A stretch of 64,000 bases of DNA from Xenorhabdus indica (GCF_014467235.1 NZ_NKHP01000001.1:404931-468930), one strand, 5' to 3'; shown: positions 50,881 through 62,305, counted from the stretch's first letter. Made by a program: numbers and translations. Notes: a model not told the origin generated them from the letters alone.

Positions 50881-51840
50881 TCACACTGGAGGCTCTGTCG
50901 CAAAGATAGCAACACACAATAGAGCACCAGTTCCCAGTATGATTTCCAACCAACTGTCCACTATGAGTAATTCATAACGTCCTTTCTGCTTTAATTTGGG
51001 CACCAGAATATAACGATTGATTAAGGCCAAAAGAACCATAGCTGTAACAAGTATGATTTTCAGCCATAGCATTGACTGATATTCGGAAGCAGGGGCATCA
51101 AAAGTCAGCCAACCAGGAATTAAAATGGCGCTACTTATAATTCCTGTGATAATCACCAAAAAAACAGCTATGTGCCCGTAGTTAGAAAATCGCCTCATTG
51201 CAACGACACTTTCAGCATACAGACTATTCTCCATACTATAACTATCCATCTGGTGAAAAGCTGAGTTTGGTTTGGAGATATCTTTTAGCTGCAAGAATTG
51301 CAGACATAACAAAAAAGGCCATAGCCCTCCGAACCAATAACCTGCACTAAGCAGATGTACAATTTGATTCACCTGAAGCAGCAAACCACGCTCCCCTTCA
51401 TACATAGTAGCATGACCAATAAAAGCATGGCTTGAAAGCAAAATGACAGAGCAGCCTAATAATAAGAAATTCTTTGTGTTAGAATCTCCAGCATTAGTAC
51501 GTAAAAAGAATATTCCCACAACAGCAAGAGCAGCAACCAACAATTGCCATTGCCATACTTTACCAAAAGAAGTTGTTAACACTGCCTGCCATATTTCAAA
51601 CTGATAAACGTCGTGCCAGCCATCCCCCATTAACCCCGCCTGTACAATAAACCAGACCATTGAGGTAACAAAAGCCAATACCGTGCAAATTGCCAGACCG
51701 ACTTTCAACCGTTTTTTAATCAAAACTAAAAAATGGCCTGAAGCAAGTAGAGTAGTGAACAAGCTGAACCCAAACATCAGCATAACTACCACAAAATGCA
51801 AGAATCGGCAGAGTACGTATAACACCTCAAGTGAAATCAT
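50881..51840 (-). CDS. yebZ: CopD family copper-resistance membrane protein YebZ
   Basis: A 319-residue protein with about eight helices and conserved histidines in membrane segments (RFLHFVVVMLMFG, SHAFIGHATMYEGE, QIVHLLSAGYWFGGLWPFL). CopD relatives move copper across the inner membrane. Its start overlaps the yobA stop by one base; a degenerate tataccc repeat-like stretch lies further downstream near 50779. Confidence 0.87.
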   Translation of the reverse strand: MISLEVLYVLCRFLHFVVVMLMFGFSLFTTLLASGHFLVLIKKRLKVGLAICTVLAFVTSMVWFIVQAGLMGDGWHDVYQFEIWQAVLTTSFGKVWQWQLLVAALAVVGIFFLRTNAGDSNTKNFLLLGCSVILLSSHAFIGHATMYEGERGLLLQVNQIVHLLSAGYWFGGLWPFLLCLQFLQLKDISKPNSAFHQMDSYSMENSLYAESVVAMRRFSNYGHIAVFLVIITGIISSAILIPGWLTFDAPASEYQSMLWLKIILVTAMVLLALINRYILVPKLKQKGRYELLIVDSWLEIILGTGALLCVAIFATEPPV

Positions 51841-52226
51841 TATTTTACAGTAAAATTGTAAACACCCTTCGTTTTATGACCGTCGACAGAAAGAACACTC
51901 CAGTCAACACGATATTCCCCTGCTGCCAGTTTGTCCTCTACAGGCAGGATGAGTTTGGTTTTAGTCGCAGGATCAAGTGCTAGCTTACCTGTTTTAATCT
52001 CTTTTTTTTCTGGGCCAATTAATTTTACTTTGCTAAACCCAAGTTCAATGCGCTCTGAAAAACTCAGGGTTATAGCTTGTGGTGCGGCTTCCACCGTTGT
52101 ATTTTCTGCCGGAGTCTGATCTTTCAAATGAGCATGGGCTAAAGCCTGCTGGCAGGACATACCGACAAACAGAACAACCAAAGCAGACAAATTGCTCCAG
52201 AATGAACGGATATTAAAAATAGACAT
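51840..52226 (-). CDS. yobA: CopC family periplasmic copper-binding protein YobA
   Basis: A 128-residue protein: signal peptide ending ALAHAH, after which the N-terminal His forms the copper site, a beta-sandwich (QAITLSFSERIELGFSKVKL) and the C-terminal DGHKTKGVYNFTVK with the second His. Partner of YebZ. Start at 52226 behind AAGGG; the longer frame from 52343 is not credible. Confidence 0.88.
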   Translation of the reverse strand: MSIFNIRSFWSNLSALVVLFVGMSCQQALAHAHLKDQTPAENTTVEAAPQAITLSFSERIELGFSKVKLIGPEKKEIKTGKLALDPATKTKLILPVEDKLAAGEYRVDWSVLSVDGHKTKGVYNFTVK

Positions 52227-52368
52227 GATAGGTAACCCTTTAATATACAGATGAATTTTTATGCTTAAAGGGGATTTTATAACAAACGATAAATTTAATC
52301 TGTGGTGGAAGTCCTGACCTGTGAAGCACTGCGCAAAAAACAAAAATTAGGAGATAAAAGAAAAAAGT

Positions 52369-52407
52369 GTAATTCCTGCTTAAAAATAAGCAAAAAACAG
52401 GAATTAC
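52369..52407 (-). terminator. ftnA terminator
   Basis: Perfect 10-bp stem GTAATTCCTG / CAGGAATTAC with an AT-rich loop, 39 bases after the ftnA stop on the minus strand. Confidence 0.72.
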
Positions 52408-52445
52408 GTTAAAAATCATGCAGATTAATTTACCTTAGTGCTTTC

Positions 52446-52949
52446 TTAAGCATGAGCTGGAACTGAGAGTCCTTTCAAATCTTTATCCAATAAAAATAAA
52501 GACTTACCACTTTCACCCACCATATCCAGTTTATCCAAGATAGATTTGAATAATTTTTCTTCTTCGTGTTGCTCAGCCACATACCACTGTAAGAAGTTAA
52601 AAGTAGAGTAATCCTGGATTGTCATCGCTAAGTGAGCCAATTTATTGATCTCTTCCGTGATCAATTTTTCGTGTTCATAGGTTTGATTGAACACATCAGA
52701 AATAGAATTAAATTCAACAGGTGGAGCCTGAATAGCCCCCAGTACAGGCATTGCTCCTGTATCGCCCAGATAATCAAATAAACGCTGCATATGTTGCATT
52801 TCTTCTTGTGAATGGGTTCTCAGAAATGCAGCCGCACCTTCGTAACCTTTATCACCACACCATGCACTCATTTGCAGGTACAAATTAGCAGAATAAAACT
52901 CCAGATTTAATTGCTCATTTAATTTCGTGATCATTTCTTGTTTTAACAT
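52446..52949 (-). CDS. ftnA: Non-heme ferritin FtnA
   Basis: A 167-residue bacterial ferritin storing iron in 24-mers. Ferroxidase ligands are visible in [33 protein letters not shown] and [10 protein letters not shown]. Start preceded by AGGAGGTGG. Confidence 0.94.
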   Translation of the reverse strand: MLKQEMITKLNEQLNLEFYSANLYLQMSAWCGDKGYEGAAAFLRTHSQEEMQHMQRLFDYLGDTGAMPVLGAIQAPPVEFNSISDVFNQTYEHEKLITEEINKLAHLAMTIQDYSTFNFLQWYVAEQHEEEKLFKSILDKLDMVGESGKSLFLLDKDLKGLSVPAHA

Positions 52950-53275
52950 TAGCCCACCTCCTAGAACTTTATTAAATTATCCATATTATGCCCATTAAAA
53001 ACCGATAAAACAAAGATAAATTTTTAAAATATAACAAGTTGATATTTAATGAAATATTTTTATTTTATAGCAAGAATAAATCTCATTAAATATAAGAAAA
53101 TAAGAATCAGTTTTATTTGATTAAATATTTAACCAAAGAATCAATATTTAATAAAAATGAGAATTGATATTATTAATATTTAAGAGATGTTTTTTTATGC
53201 AAATAATGTCTTGCCAAATCAAGAAGACTCAATTAATTTTAACCTCTGGGAATATATAGTACTTTTGGAGAGGAA
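52950..53275. other. ftnA-holE divergent intergenic region
   Basis: About 325 very AT-rich bases between divergent genes; promoters expected, but no site or small gene could be assigned. Confidence 0.5.
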
Positions 53276-53509
53276 ATGGTGGAGCGTAACTTAGCCAAGT
53301 TATCTAAAAATGAGATGGATAAGGTCAATGTTGATCTGGCGGCATCGGGGGTTGCATTTAAAGAGCGCTATAATATACCTGTCATTCCGGACACTGTTGA
53401 GCAAACTCAACCACAACACCTGCGGGAATATTTTCAACAACGATTGAACCACTATCGCCAACAGTCGAGATATTTGTCGCGCTTACCTTATGAGCCCAAA
53501 AACCGTTAA
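53276..53509 (+). CDS. holE: DNA polymerase III theta subunit
   Basis: A 77-residue core-enzyme subunit that binds and stabilises the epsilon proofreading subunit. Recognised by [20 protein letters not shown] and [13 protein letters not shown]. Preceded by GGAGAGGAA. In E. coli it also follows yobA. Confidence 0.93.
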   Translation: MVERNLAKLSKNEMDKVNVDLAASGVAFKERYNIPVIPDTVEQTQPQHLREYFQQRLNHYRQQSRYLSRLPYEPKNR

Positions 53510-53524
53510 ATATGAAAAAAGAGG

Positions 53525-53549
53525 TAACCACCGCATAAGCGAGTGGTTA
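53525..53549. terminator. Bidirectional terminator holE/pip
   Basis: TAACCAC / GTGGTTA stem between convergent holE and pip, 15 bases after holE. Confidence 0.65.
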
Positions 53550-53555
53550 TCACAT

Positions 53556-54518
<963 letters not shown>

Positions 54519-54535
54519 TCACTCATTAAATAAAA

Positions 54536-54558
54536 CGGGATACATTTCTAGTATCCCG
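54536..54558 (-). terminator. yebF terminator
   Basis: CGGGATAC / GTATCCCG 8-bp stem with a 7-base loop between yebF and the pip start; it would end the yebF transcript before pip. Confidence 0.65.
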
Positions 54559-54588
54559 AATACATTTGAAGCTGTCATGACAATTTGT

Positions 54589-54960
54589 TTATTTAACTTC
54601 ACGATAACTGATAGTCTCTTTTTGACAATCAATTGTGGCATTGTAACTTTTGTCTTTTTTGGAACCCCGGACAATAAGCGGAATCTGTAACGTATCTTTA
54701 TCACCAGTAATATCATTGACATTTACCCACGCAACGGGTTTTCCTGTACCCAGTTGTTGCCTGTCTTTACCCCAATGCTTAAGGCGATTTTGTAAAAAAT
54801 CTTGCTTAACTTGCGCTGCAATTTGATCTTTAGCCAAGTTTTTACAGGAAACAAATTTAGCCACATGATCATTTTCAACAGCTGACGCAGCAAACGAAAG
54901 GAAAAACACAACAGTTATACTCAACAACCCAGTACGATGAATAAATGAACTTATCTTCAT
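54589..54960 (-). CDS. yebF: Secreted protein YebF
   Basis: A 123-residue protein with a signal peptide and a small domain with two cysteines (FVSCKNLAKDQIAAQV near the start, ATIDCQKE near the end) expected to form a disulfide. LAKDQIAAQVKQDFLQNRL and KPVAWVNV match E. coli YebF, which is exported to the medium through porins. Role unknown. Start has a perfect AGGAGGTAAT. Confidence 0.88.
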   Translation of the reverse strand: MKISSFIHRTGLLSITVVFFLSFAASAVENDHVAKFVSCKNLAKDQIAAQVKQDFLQNRLKHWGKDRQQLGTGKPVAWVNVNDITGDKDTLQIPLIVRGSKKDKSYNATIDCQKETISYREVK

Positions 54961-55061
54961 ATTACCTCCTATTACCATCCAAATCATATGGATTAAATGT
55001 TCGGTTAAACTAACATGTAATAGAAAGTCATTATGTGAGTTTTGTTAAAAATGCGTTGCTG

Positions 55062-55244
55062 CTATTTTACATCATCTTCAAATAAAACATGGATCTGCTC
55101 TTTGTCCTGATGCTTTTCCCGCAATTCTTGAGCAACAATAGCAATGGCTTCTCCACTTCCCATTCCTTCAGAAATAAGTTGATGGATCCTTTCTACTGCG
55201 ACTTGCTGCTCTTCATGGGATAATGCTGGCATACCTGAAAACAT
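55062..55244 (-). CDS. yoaH: YoaH family protein
   Basis: A 60-residue acidic, helical protein ([35 protein letters not shown]). Conserved neighbour of pabB in enterobacteria, divergent from it. Function unknown. Confidence 0.9.
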   Translation of the reverse strand: MFSGMPALSHEEQQVAVERIHQLISEGMGSGEAIAIVAQELREKHQDKEQIHVLFEDDVK

Positions 55245-55411
55245 AGCTTTAACCTCAAATATACGACAATAATTAGCGACAAGCTGTGATTATATACTCA
55301 ATCAATTTTAAGTTGCAGTGTAACAACCAGTGAACAGGTATACCATTCTATGGTACTCTCCGCGTACTAATCAGTTATTTTTTCAATTGCCCAGCCAATA
55401 CGGGTTCCTCC

Positions 55412-56782
55412 ATGAAGATTGCATTACAAAAACGTCAGTTACCTTATTCTCCTAATCTTGCTACCTGTTATTTCGCTCCACTTTCTGTTTCTCCCTGGGC
55501 AATGTTGTTGCATTCAGGTGCAGCCCAACATCCACATAATCGTTTTGATATTCTTGTGGCTGAACCTATTGTAACTCTTGTAACCCAAGGGGAATCGACA
55601 GAAATCAAAAGTCATGATGCAGTTTCTTATTCACAAGATGATCCCTTTCTATTACTGAAAAAGTATCTCCATGCCTGTAATCTTACCGCACAGTTTGATC
55701 CCGAATTGCCATTTCAGGGGGGAGCACTGGGAATGTGGGGATATGACCTCGGACGACGAACTGAAAAGTTACCCGCTACGGCCATTAATGAACTGGATTT
55801 TCCAGATATGGCGATTGGGATTTATGATTGGTGTCTTATTATTGACCATCATCAGCAAAAAGCGACTTTACTCAGTTACCACGATATTGATAACCGTCTG
55901 GCATGGCTAAAATCACACACCAAAAATCAAAAAACCGATTTTGCTCTCACCAATTCATGGCAATCCAATATGAGTGAACAGCAATATCATGAAAAAATTG
56001 CTCAGATCCACCGTTATTTGCGTGATGGCGATTGCTATCAAGTCAACCTGGCCCAACGTTTTCATGCCGATTACCAAGGTGATGAATGGCAGGCATTCGA
56101 GCAACTGAATGAATGTAACCGTGCTCCTTTTTCAGCTTTTATCCGCTTGCCCGAAAATTGCATTATGAGTGTTTCACCTGAACGATTTTTATTGTTGGAA
56201 GATAAGAAAATCCAGACCAGACCAATCAAAGGAACACTGCCGCGCGCTCAAGATCCGGAAAAAGATCAATTGCAAGCTGAAAAATTATCCAATTCCCGTA
56301 AAGACCGCGCTGAGAATCTGATGATCGTTGATCTCCTGAGAAATGATATCGGACGTGTTGCAACACCAGGGTCGGTCAAAGTTCCAGAATTATTTATCGT
56401 TGAACCTTTCCCGGCAGTGCATCATCTCGTCAGTACCATTACAGCCACACTGCCAGATAAGTATCACGCAACCGATTTACTACGGGCTTGTTTTCCCGGT
56501 GGTTCCATTACTGGTGCCCCAAAAATTCGGGCTATGGAAATTATCGAAGAATTAGAACCACATCGCAGACATGGATATTGTGGAGCTATTGGCTATATTA
56601 GTTTCTGCGGTACAATGGACAGCAATATCACTATACGTACTCTTCTGACAGAAAAAGGAAAAATATACTGCTGGGCTGGTGGTGGTATTGTTGCAGATAG
56701 CATTGCGGAAAAAGAGTATCAGGAAACATTCGATAAACTTGGACATATCTTGCCTAAATTAAGGGAACGCCAACTATCATGA
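55412..56782 (+). CDS. pabB: Aminodeoxychorismate synthase component 1 PabB
   Basis: A 456-residue chorismate-using enzyme making 4-amino-4-deoxychorismate with PabA for folate. The catalytic region is intact: QTRPIKGTLPRAQDPEKD (PIKGT motif with the catalytic Lys), NLMIVDLLRNDIGRV, and GGSITGAPKIRAMEIIEELE. Overlaps nudL by four bases. Confidence 0.94.
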   Translation: MKIALQKRQLPYSPNLATCYFAPLSVSPWAMLLHSGAAQHPHNRFDILVAEPIVTLVTQGESTEIKSHDAVSYSQDDPFLLLKKYLHACNLTAQFDPELPFQGGALGMWGYDLGRRTEKLPATAINELDFPDMAIGIYDWCLIIDHHQQKATLLSYHDIDNRLAWLKSHTKNQKTDFALTNSWQSNMSEQQYHEKIAQIHRYLRDGDCYQVNLAQRFHADYQGDEWQAFEQLNECNRAPFSAFIRLPENCIMSVSPERFLLLEDKKIQTRPIKGTLPRAQDPEKDQLQAEKLSNSRKDRAENLMIVDLLRNDIGRVATPGSVKVPELFIVEPFPAVHHLVSTITATLPDKYHATDLLRACFPGGSITGAPKIRAMEIIEELEPHRRHGYCGAIGYISFCGTMDSNITIRTLLTEKGKIYCWAGGGIVADSIAEKEYQETFDKLGHILPKLRERQLS

Positions 56783-57348
56783 CATCTCTTTCTGATTTTA
56801 TTCATCGGTTTCAATTGCAACTGCCTGTACAACCAAAGTATCTAAGCAATAATCAGCGGAATGCTGCTGTATTATTGCCAATTATTTGTAAGCCAGAGCC
56901 AACACTTTTATTGACTCAACGCGCCAAAAGCTTACGTTCACATGCGGGGCAAGTTGCTTTTCCCGGTGGCGCAGCCGATCCGGAAGATCATTCATTGATC
57001 GCTACCGCTTTGCGTGAAACAGAAGAAGAAGTCAACATCCTACATCATCAGGTACAAGTTCTGGGGCAACTCGCCCCATTGGACAGTAGTGGCGGGTATC
57101 GTGTTACACCTGTCGTCGGGTTAGTTTCGCCTCCCTTTTCTTTTCAGGTCAATCCAACAGAAGTAGACAGCATTTTTGAAATTCCACTTTTTGATGCACT
57201 CTCTCTTCCTTGCTATCGATATTTGGATATTAAGCGGCGAAACCGACAACATCGGATCTATTTTTACTGGTATCGTGAACAGATGATTTGGGGATTAACC
57301 GCTGCCATTATTTACCAACTGGCACAGCAAGTTCAAAAATCACTCTAG
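56779..57348 (+). CDS. nudL: Nudix CoA pyrophosphatase NudL
   Basis: A 189-residue Nudix hydrolase (YeaB), putative CoA/acyl-CoA pyrophosphatase. The Nudix box is FPGGAADPEDHSLIATALRE followed by TEEEVN, and the CoA-type signature LLTQRAKSLRSHAGQVAFPGG precedes it. pabB-nudL is a conserved pair. Confidence 0.92.
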   Translation: MTSLSDFIHRFQLQLPVQPKYLSNNQRNAAVLLPIICKPEPTLLLTQRAKSLRSHAGQVAFPGGAADPEDHSLIATALRETEEEVNILHHQVQVLGQLAPLDSSGGYRVTPVVGLVSPPFSFQVNPTEVDSIFEIPLFDALSLPCYRYLDIKRRNRQHRIYFYWYREQMIWGLTAAIIYQLAQQVQKSL

Positions 57349-57520
57349 GAACGCTTGCGAGAGGTTATAAATTTGCACATTTATTATCCAAAATCATATC
57401 AATAGCTATTATAATTAAAAAAAAACTGTAAACTCCTTTATCAACACCACTAAATAACAGTAAAGTAACGCGCTTTAATTATAAATATACTATATATCTT
57501 TCTTCTCTAAGGAGTCTGGC

Positions 57521-58885
57521 GTGATTAGCGTTTTCGACATGTTTAAGGTGGGTATCGGCCCATCCAGCTCTCATACTGTTGGCCCTATGAAAGCAGGAAA
57601 ACAATTTGTCGATGATCTTGTAAACCAGGGGCTGATGTCCTCTATCACGCGTGTAGCTGTTGATGTGTACGGCTCACTTTCATTAACCGGGAAAGGTCAT
57701 CATACGGATATCGCCATTATCATGGGGTTGGCAGGTAATATGCCCGCTACTGTTGATATTGATTCAATCCCTGGTTTTATTCGTGATGTTGAGCAAACTC
57801 AACGTTTGCCGCTGGCAAATGGTTTACATGAAGTCGATTTTCCTCGTGACGGAGGTATGAATTTCCGTAGCGATAACCTTTCATTGCATGAAAATGGTAT
57901 GCAGATCCATGCAATTGCAGGTGACAAAAAAGTTTACAGCAAAACTTACTACTCTATCGGTGGTGGTTTTATTGTTGATGAAGAACATTTCGGTAAGCCA
58001 TCTCAGGATACTAAACCTGTGTCTTACCCATTCAGCTCTGCTGCTGATTTGCTGATGAATTGCAGCAAAACAGGGCTGTCTATTTCTGGCTTGATGATGA
58101 AAAACGAGCTGGATTTGCATAGCAAAGAAGAAATTTCTGAATACTTTGCAGATGTATGGGACACCATGCGGGCCTGCATTGAACGAGGCTTGAATACAGA
58201 AGGTGTTTTACCTGGACCTCTGCGTGTCCCTCGTCGTGCAGCCGCTCTGCACCGTATGCTGACTTCATCAAATAAACTGTCTAATGATCCAATGAATGTT
58301 GTTGATTTAGTCAATATGTTCGCTTTGGCAGTCAATGAAGAAAATGCCGCTGGTGGGCGTGTTGTTACCGCACCAACCAATGGCGCATGCGGGATCGTGC
58401 CGGCAGTACTGGCTTATTACAACCATTGTATCGAGCCTGTTACGCCAGAGCTGTATACGCGCTACTTCCTGGCATCAGGTGCAATCGGCATTCTGTATAA
58501 AATGAATGCTTCCATTTCTGGGGCAGAAGTCGGCTGTCAGGGAGAAGTAGGCGTTGCCTGTTCAATGGCAGCGGCAGGTCTTGCAGAATTACTTGGAGCA
58601 AGTCCTGAGCAAGTGTGCATCGCAGCCGAAATAGGCATGGAGCATAACTTGGGTTTGACTTGTGACCCTGTTGCGGGACAGGTACAGGTTCCATGTATTG
58701 AACGTAATGCCATTGCTTCAGTTAAAGCTATCAATGCTGCCCGTATGGCATTGCGCCGAACCAGCGAACCGCGGGTTTCACTTGATAAAGTTATTGAAAC
58801 CATGTACGAAACGGGTAAGGACATGAACGCCAAATACCGCGAAACATCACGTGGCGGTTTGGCAATAAAAGTACAGTGTGACTAA
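57521..58885 (+). CDS. sdaA: L-serine deaminase I
   Basis: A 454-residue [4Fe-4S] L-serine dehydratase giving pyruvate and ammonia. N-terminal ISVFDMFKVGIGPSSSHTVG, Fe-S cysteines in GAEVGCQGE, LTCDPVAG and VQVPCIERN, and PTNGACGIVPAVL. Starts at GTG after AAGGAG. Confidence 0.95.
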   Translation: MISVFDMFKVGIGPSSSHTVGPMKAGKQFVDDLVNQGLMSSITRVAVDVYGSLSLTGKGHHTDIAIIMGLAGNMPATVDIDSIPGFIRDVEQTQRLPLANGLHEVDFPRDGGMNFRSDNLSLHENGMQIHAIAGDKKVYSKTYYSIGGGFIVDEEHFGKPSQDTKPVSYPFSSAADLLMNCSKTGLSISGLMMKNELDLHSKEEISEYFADVWDTMRACIERGLNTEGVLPGPLRVPRRAAALHRMLTSSNKLSNDPMNVVDLVNMFALAVNEENAAGGRVVTAPTNGACGIVPAVLAYYNHCIEPVTPELYTRYFLASGAIGILYKMNASISGAEVGCQGEVGVACSMAAAGLAELLGASPEQVCIAAEIGMEHNLGLTCDPVAGQVQVPCIERNAIASVKAINAARMALRRTSEPRVSLDKVIETMYETGKDMNAKYRETSRGGLAIKVQCD

Positions 58886-58960
58886 TCAAATCTGTAACTT
58901 AATTAATATGTTCATAAGTTAAACTGTTACCTATTTTAGGTAAAACCTGACTTATCTGAA

Positions 58961-58990
58961 AAAAATCCCTGCTATACAGTAGGGATTTTT
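58961..58990 (+). terminator. sdaA terminator
   Basis: AAAAATCCCT / AGGGATTTTT stem with a 10-base loop and a run of eight T. Strong. Confidence 0.88.
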
Positions 58991-58994
58991 TTTG

Positions 58995-59491
58995 GCTGAA
59001 ACGGATCAATTAAGTACATTTTTTCTTCTTTCCGGTCTAAGGTATCAAAATTTTTTTATCTAAAAATTAATAAAATGTCACCTAAAACAGTTACAAAAAG
59101 CATAAAAATAAAAATTCAAAGTAAAATAAGTTATTTATTCGTGATAAGTAAAATAAAAATCTTATTTTAACCTCTCAAAATAGCCTATATTGAATTTTCT
59201 GACTGATAGCAATTTTCTTAAATGCTTCCAATGATAATCTAATGACATATTTTCTTATGTAACGAAATATAAAGCTATGAGAAATGAAATAGTTGAGATG
59301 GATCCTCGATAAAATACGATGTTTGTAACTATCATATTCGTTAATAGTTGTCATGATTATTAATAGATATACCCTATGAACTTCAAGGCCTTCATCTTGA
59401 AAGGCGATGGGTATAGTGCAACATAATTGGAAATATTAAATATGAACTTGCAATAAATCCGAGTTCAATTGTTACAGAAAGGGGAAAACAA
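58995..59491. other. sdaA-manX intergenic region
   Basis: About 500 AT-rich bases with the manXYZ promoter presumably in the last part and repeat copy D at 59368-59415. No convincing CRP, Mlc or NagC site could be picked by eye. Confidence 0.5.
59368..59415. repeat. Palindromic repeat, copy D (tataccc...gggtata)
   Basis: A 48-bp palindrome TATACCCTATGAACTTCAAG ... CATCTTGAAAGGCGATGGGTATA-like, same plan as copy B, about 75 bases before the manX start. Confidence 0.7.
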
Positions 59492-60457
59492 GTGAGTATA
59501 GCCATTATGATTGGCACACACGGGGCTGCTGCGGAGCAATTGCTTCGCACCACAGAGATGTTGATTGGGGAACAAGAAAACGTTTCTTATATCGACTTTG
59601 TCCCCGGTGAAAATGCCGATACGTTATTCGAGAAATACAATAAGAAACTGGAGTTGCTTGATACAACGCAAGGGGTCTTATTTTTTGTCGATACCTGGGG
59701 GGGCAGTCCATTTAATGCGGCAAACCGTATCGTAATGGGCAAAGCAAATTACGAAATCATCACTGGCGTGAACATACCTATGCTGGTTGAAGCCTTTATG
59801 TGCCGTGATGATGATCCATCAATGGAAGAATTGGTTTCTGTTGCATTGGAAACAGGGAAAGAAGGAATTCGAGCCCTTAAAACAGAGCCAGCCAAAGAGG
59901 CTGATAAACCTGAATCAACCCAATCAGCTACCCCCATGACTTCCCAGACTACTGAACCTGTTGCTGGTGGTCACATGAAAATTGCCCTTGCTCGCATTGA
60001 TGATCGTCTTATTCATGGTCAGGTTGCAACTCGCTGGACAAAAGAGACCAACGTCAAGCGTATCATTGTAGTCAGTGATGAAGTAGCACAAGATACTGTA
60101 CGCTCTACGTTATTAAAGCAGGTTGCACCTCCTGGGGTCAGTGCACATGTAGTCGATATTGCCAAGTGTATCCGTGTTTACAATAACCCTAAATATGCTG
60201 GTGAACGCGTTATGCTGTTATTCACCAACCCAACTGATGTACTGCGTATTGTAGAAGGCGGTGTTTCACTGGAATCTGTCAATATTGGCGGCATGGCTTT
60301 CAAACAAGGTAAAACCCAAATCAACAATGCTATCTCTGTTGACGCAACAGATATTAATGCTTTCGGAAAGCTGAATTCTCGCGGTATCGAGCTTGAGGCA
60401 CGCAAAGTTGCCAGCGATACACGCTTAAATATGATGGATCTGCTCAAAAAAGCTTAA
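59492..60457 (+). CDS. manX: Mannose PTS EIIAB component ManX
   Basis: A 321-residue cytosolic phosphocarrier. IIA domain with His10 (MIGTHGAAAEQ), an Ala/Pro/Thr-rich linker around 135-155, IIB domain with His175 (RIDDRLIHGQVATRW). Passes phosphate from HPr to mannose and related hexoses during uptake by ManYZ. GTG start after GAAAGGGG. Confidence 0.95.
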   Translation: MSIAIMIGTHGAAAEQLLRTTEMLIGEQENVSYIDFVPGENADTLFEKYNKKLELLDTTQGVLFFVDTWGGSPFNAANRIVMGKANYEIITGVNIPMLVEAFMCRDDDPSMEELVSVALETGKEGIRALKTEPAKEADKPESTQSATPMTSQTTEPVAGGHMKIALARIDDRLIHGQVATRWTKETNVKRIIVVSDEVAQDTVRSTLLKQVAPPGVSAHVVDIAKCIRVYNNPKYAGERVMLLFTNPTDVLRIVEGGVSLESVNIGGMAFKQGKTQINNAISVDATDINAFGKLNSRGIELEARKVASDTRLNMMDLLKKA

Positions 60458-60540
60458 AAAACAAAAACAGATATTTTTTTATTAACCATTACTCAATAAC
60501 GAAATTCTTACCAAATGACATTTGGTTACAGGAGAAAACA

Positions 60541-61338
60541 ATGGAAATTACCGTTGTTCAACTTTTATTGATATTCATCGTCGCCTGTATTGCGGGTATG
60601 GGGTCCATTCTTGATGAATTTCAATTCCACCGTCCATTAGTTGCTTGTACATTGATCGGTTTAGTGCTTGGTGATATAAAAACCGGCATTATCATCGGCG
60701 GTACACTGGAAATGATCGCCCTGGGCTGGATGAACATTGGTGCAGCAATTGCCCCTGATGCAGCTCTGGCATCCATTATTTCGGCCATTCTGGTTATCGC
60801 CGGTGGACAAGATGTTGGTGCAGGTATCGCGCTGGCAATTCCACTGGCTGCGGCGGGTCAGGTTCTTACCATTATTGTCCGTACTATGACCGTCGGTTTC
60901 CAACACGCAGCAGATAAGGCTGCTGAAAATGGTAACCTACGCGCTATCACCATCATTCACATTACTGCTTTAATACTGCAAGCAATGCGTATTGCTTTGC
61001 CTGCACTGGTTGTTGCATTGTCTGTCGGAACCTCTGAAGTTCAGAGTATGCTGAACTCTATTCCAGAAGTTGTTACCACTGGCCTTAATATTGCTGGCGG
61101 TATGATCGTCGTTGTTGGTTATGCAATGGTGATTAACATGATGCGAGCTGGCTACCTGATGCCATTCTTTTATCTCGGTTTTGTGGCCGCTGTATATATT
61201 CAGAATCTCGTTATACTCGGTGTCGTTGGCGCTGTTCTGGCAATCCTGTATATCCAACTCAGTCCTAAATACAACCAGTCACAGACCGCTGCTCCTGCGG
61301 GTAATACCCCAAATAACCTTGATAACGAATTAGATTAA
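60541..61338 (+). CDS. manY: Mannose PTS permease EIIC ManY
   Basis: A 265-residue membrane component (ACIAGMGSILDEFQFHRPLV, IIGGTLEMIALGWMNIGAAI) forming the sugar channel with ManZ. ManYZ is also a known entry route for some bacteriocins and phage DNA in relatives. Confidence 0.95.
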   Translation: MEITVVQLLLIFIVACIAGMGSILDEFQFHRPLVACTLIGLVLGDIKTGIIIGGTLEMIALGWMNIGAAIAPDAALASIISAILVIAGGQDVGAGIALAIPLAAAGQVLTIIVRTMTVGFQHAADKAAENGNLRAITIIHITALILQAMRIALPALVVALSVGTSEVQSMLNSIPEVVTTGLNIAGGMIVVVGYAMVINMMRAGYLMPFFYLGFVAAVYIQNLVILGVVGAVLAILYIQLSPKYNQSQTAAPAGNTPNNLDNELD

Positions 61339-61351
61339 GAGGATGAACAAT

Positions 61352-62209
61352 ATGTCAGATACAACAAACATGGGGCAGAAAAAACTGACACAAAGCGATA
61401 TCAATGGTGTCTTCCTGCGCTCTAATTTATTACAGGGTTCATGGAACTTCGAACGTATGCAGGCATTGGGTTTCTGTTTCTCAATGGTCCCGGCTATTCG
61501 TCGTCTCTATCCCGAAAATACCGAAGAACGCAAACTGGCTATCAAACGCCATCTTGAGTTTTTCAATACGCATCCTTATGTCGCAGCCCCTATTCTGGGC
61601 GTCACAATGGCGATGGAAGAACAACGAGCCAACGGCGCTAATATTGATGATGGTGCCATCAACGGTATTAAAGTGGGCTTAATGGGACCTTTGGCGGGTG
61701 TAGGTGATCCTATTTTCTGGGGAACCGTCCGTCCCGTTTTTGCAGCACTTGGAGCAGGAATTGCTATGAGTGGCAGCCTGCTTGGCCCTATTCTGTTTTT
61801 CTTTTTATTCAACCTGGTGCGTTTATTGACCCGCTACTATGGTGTCGCCTATGGCTATAAAAAAGGAATGGACATCGTTAAAGATATGGGTGGCGGTTTC
61901 CTGCAAAAGATGACAGAAGGAGCGTCAATTCTGGGGCTATTCGTGATGGGAGCCTTAGTTAATAGCTGGACGAAAGTCAATATTCCACTTGTTATTTCCA
62001 AAGTACCTGATCCCATAACAGGAGTAGAGAAAGTAACAACGGTCCAAACCATTCTTGACCAGTTGCTCCCTGGTATTGCCCCGCTATTGCTGACCTTTGG
62101 CTGTATGTGGCTATTACGGAAAAAAGTAAACCCTCTATGGATCATTATTGGTTTCTTCGTCATCGGCATCATCGGTTATCATTTCGGTTTTCTGGGCTTA
62201 GTTAAATAG
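61352..62209 (+). CDS. manZ: Mannose PTS permease EIID ManZ
   Basis: A 285-residue membrane component (LTQSDINGVFLRSNLLQGSW, GVGDPIFWGTVRPVFAALG). I chose the ATG at 61352, nine bases after AGAGG; the ATG at 61343 overlaps that site. Confidence 0.94.
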   Translation: MSDTTNMGQKKLTQSDINGVFLRSNLLQGSWNFERMQALGFCFSMVPAIRRLYPENTEERKLAIKRHLEFFNTHPYVAAPILGVTMAMEEQRANGANIDDGAINGIKVGLMGPLAGVGDPIFWGTVRPVFAALGAGIAMSGSLLGPILFFFLFNLVRLLTRYYGVAYGYKKGMDIVKDMGGGFLQKMTEGASILGLFVMGALVNSWTKVNIPLVISKVPDPITGVEKVTTVQTILDQLLPGIAPLLLTFGCMWLLRKKVNPLWIIIGFFVIGIIGYHFGFLGLVK

Positions 62210-62241
62210 TTTTGTTAGAAAATTGATTTATTAAAAATATG

Positions 62242-62259
62242 GGGAGGAAATTTCCTCCC
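62242..62259. terminator. Perfect palindrome manZ-yobD
   Basis: GGGAGGAAATTTCCTCCC is an 18-bp perfect palindrome 32 bases past manZ. It lacks a T-run and may be a processing or stability hairpin between manZ and yobD. Confidence 0.45.
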
Positions 62260-62305
62260 TCATTGGTAAAAACAAGAGCTATAAGTTAGAAAATCAGAGG
62301 TAACA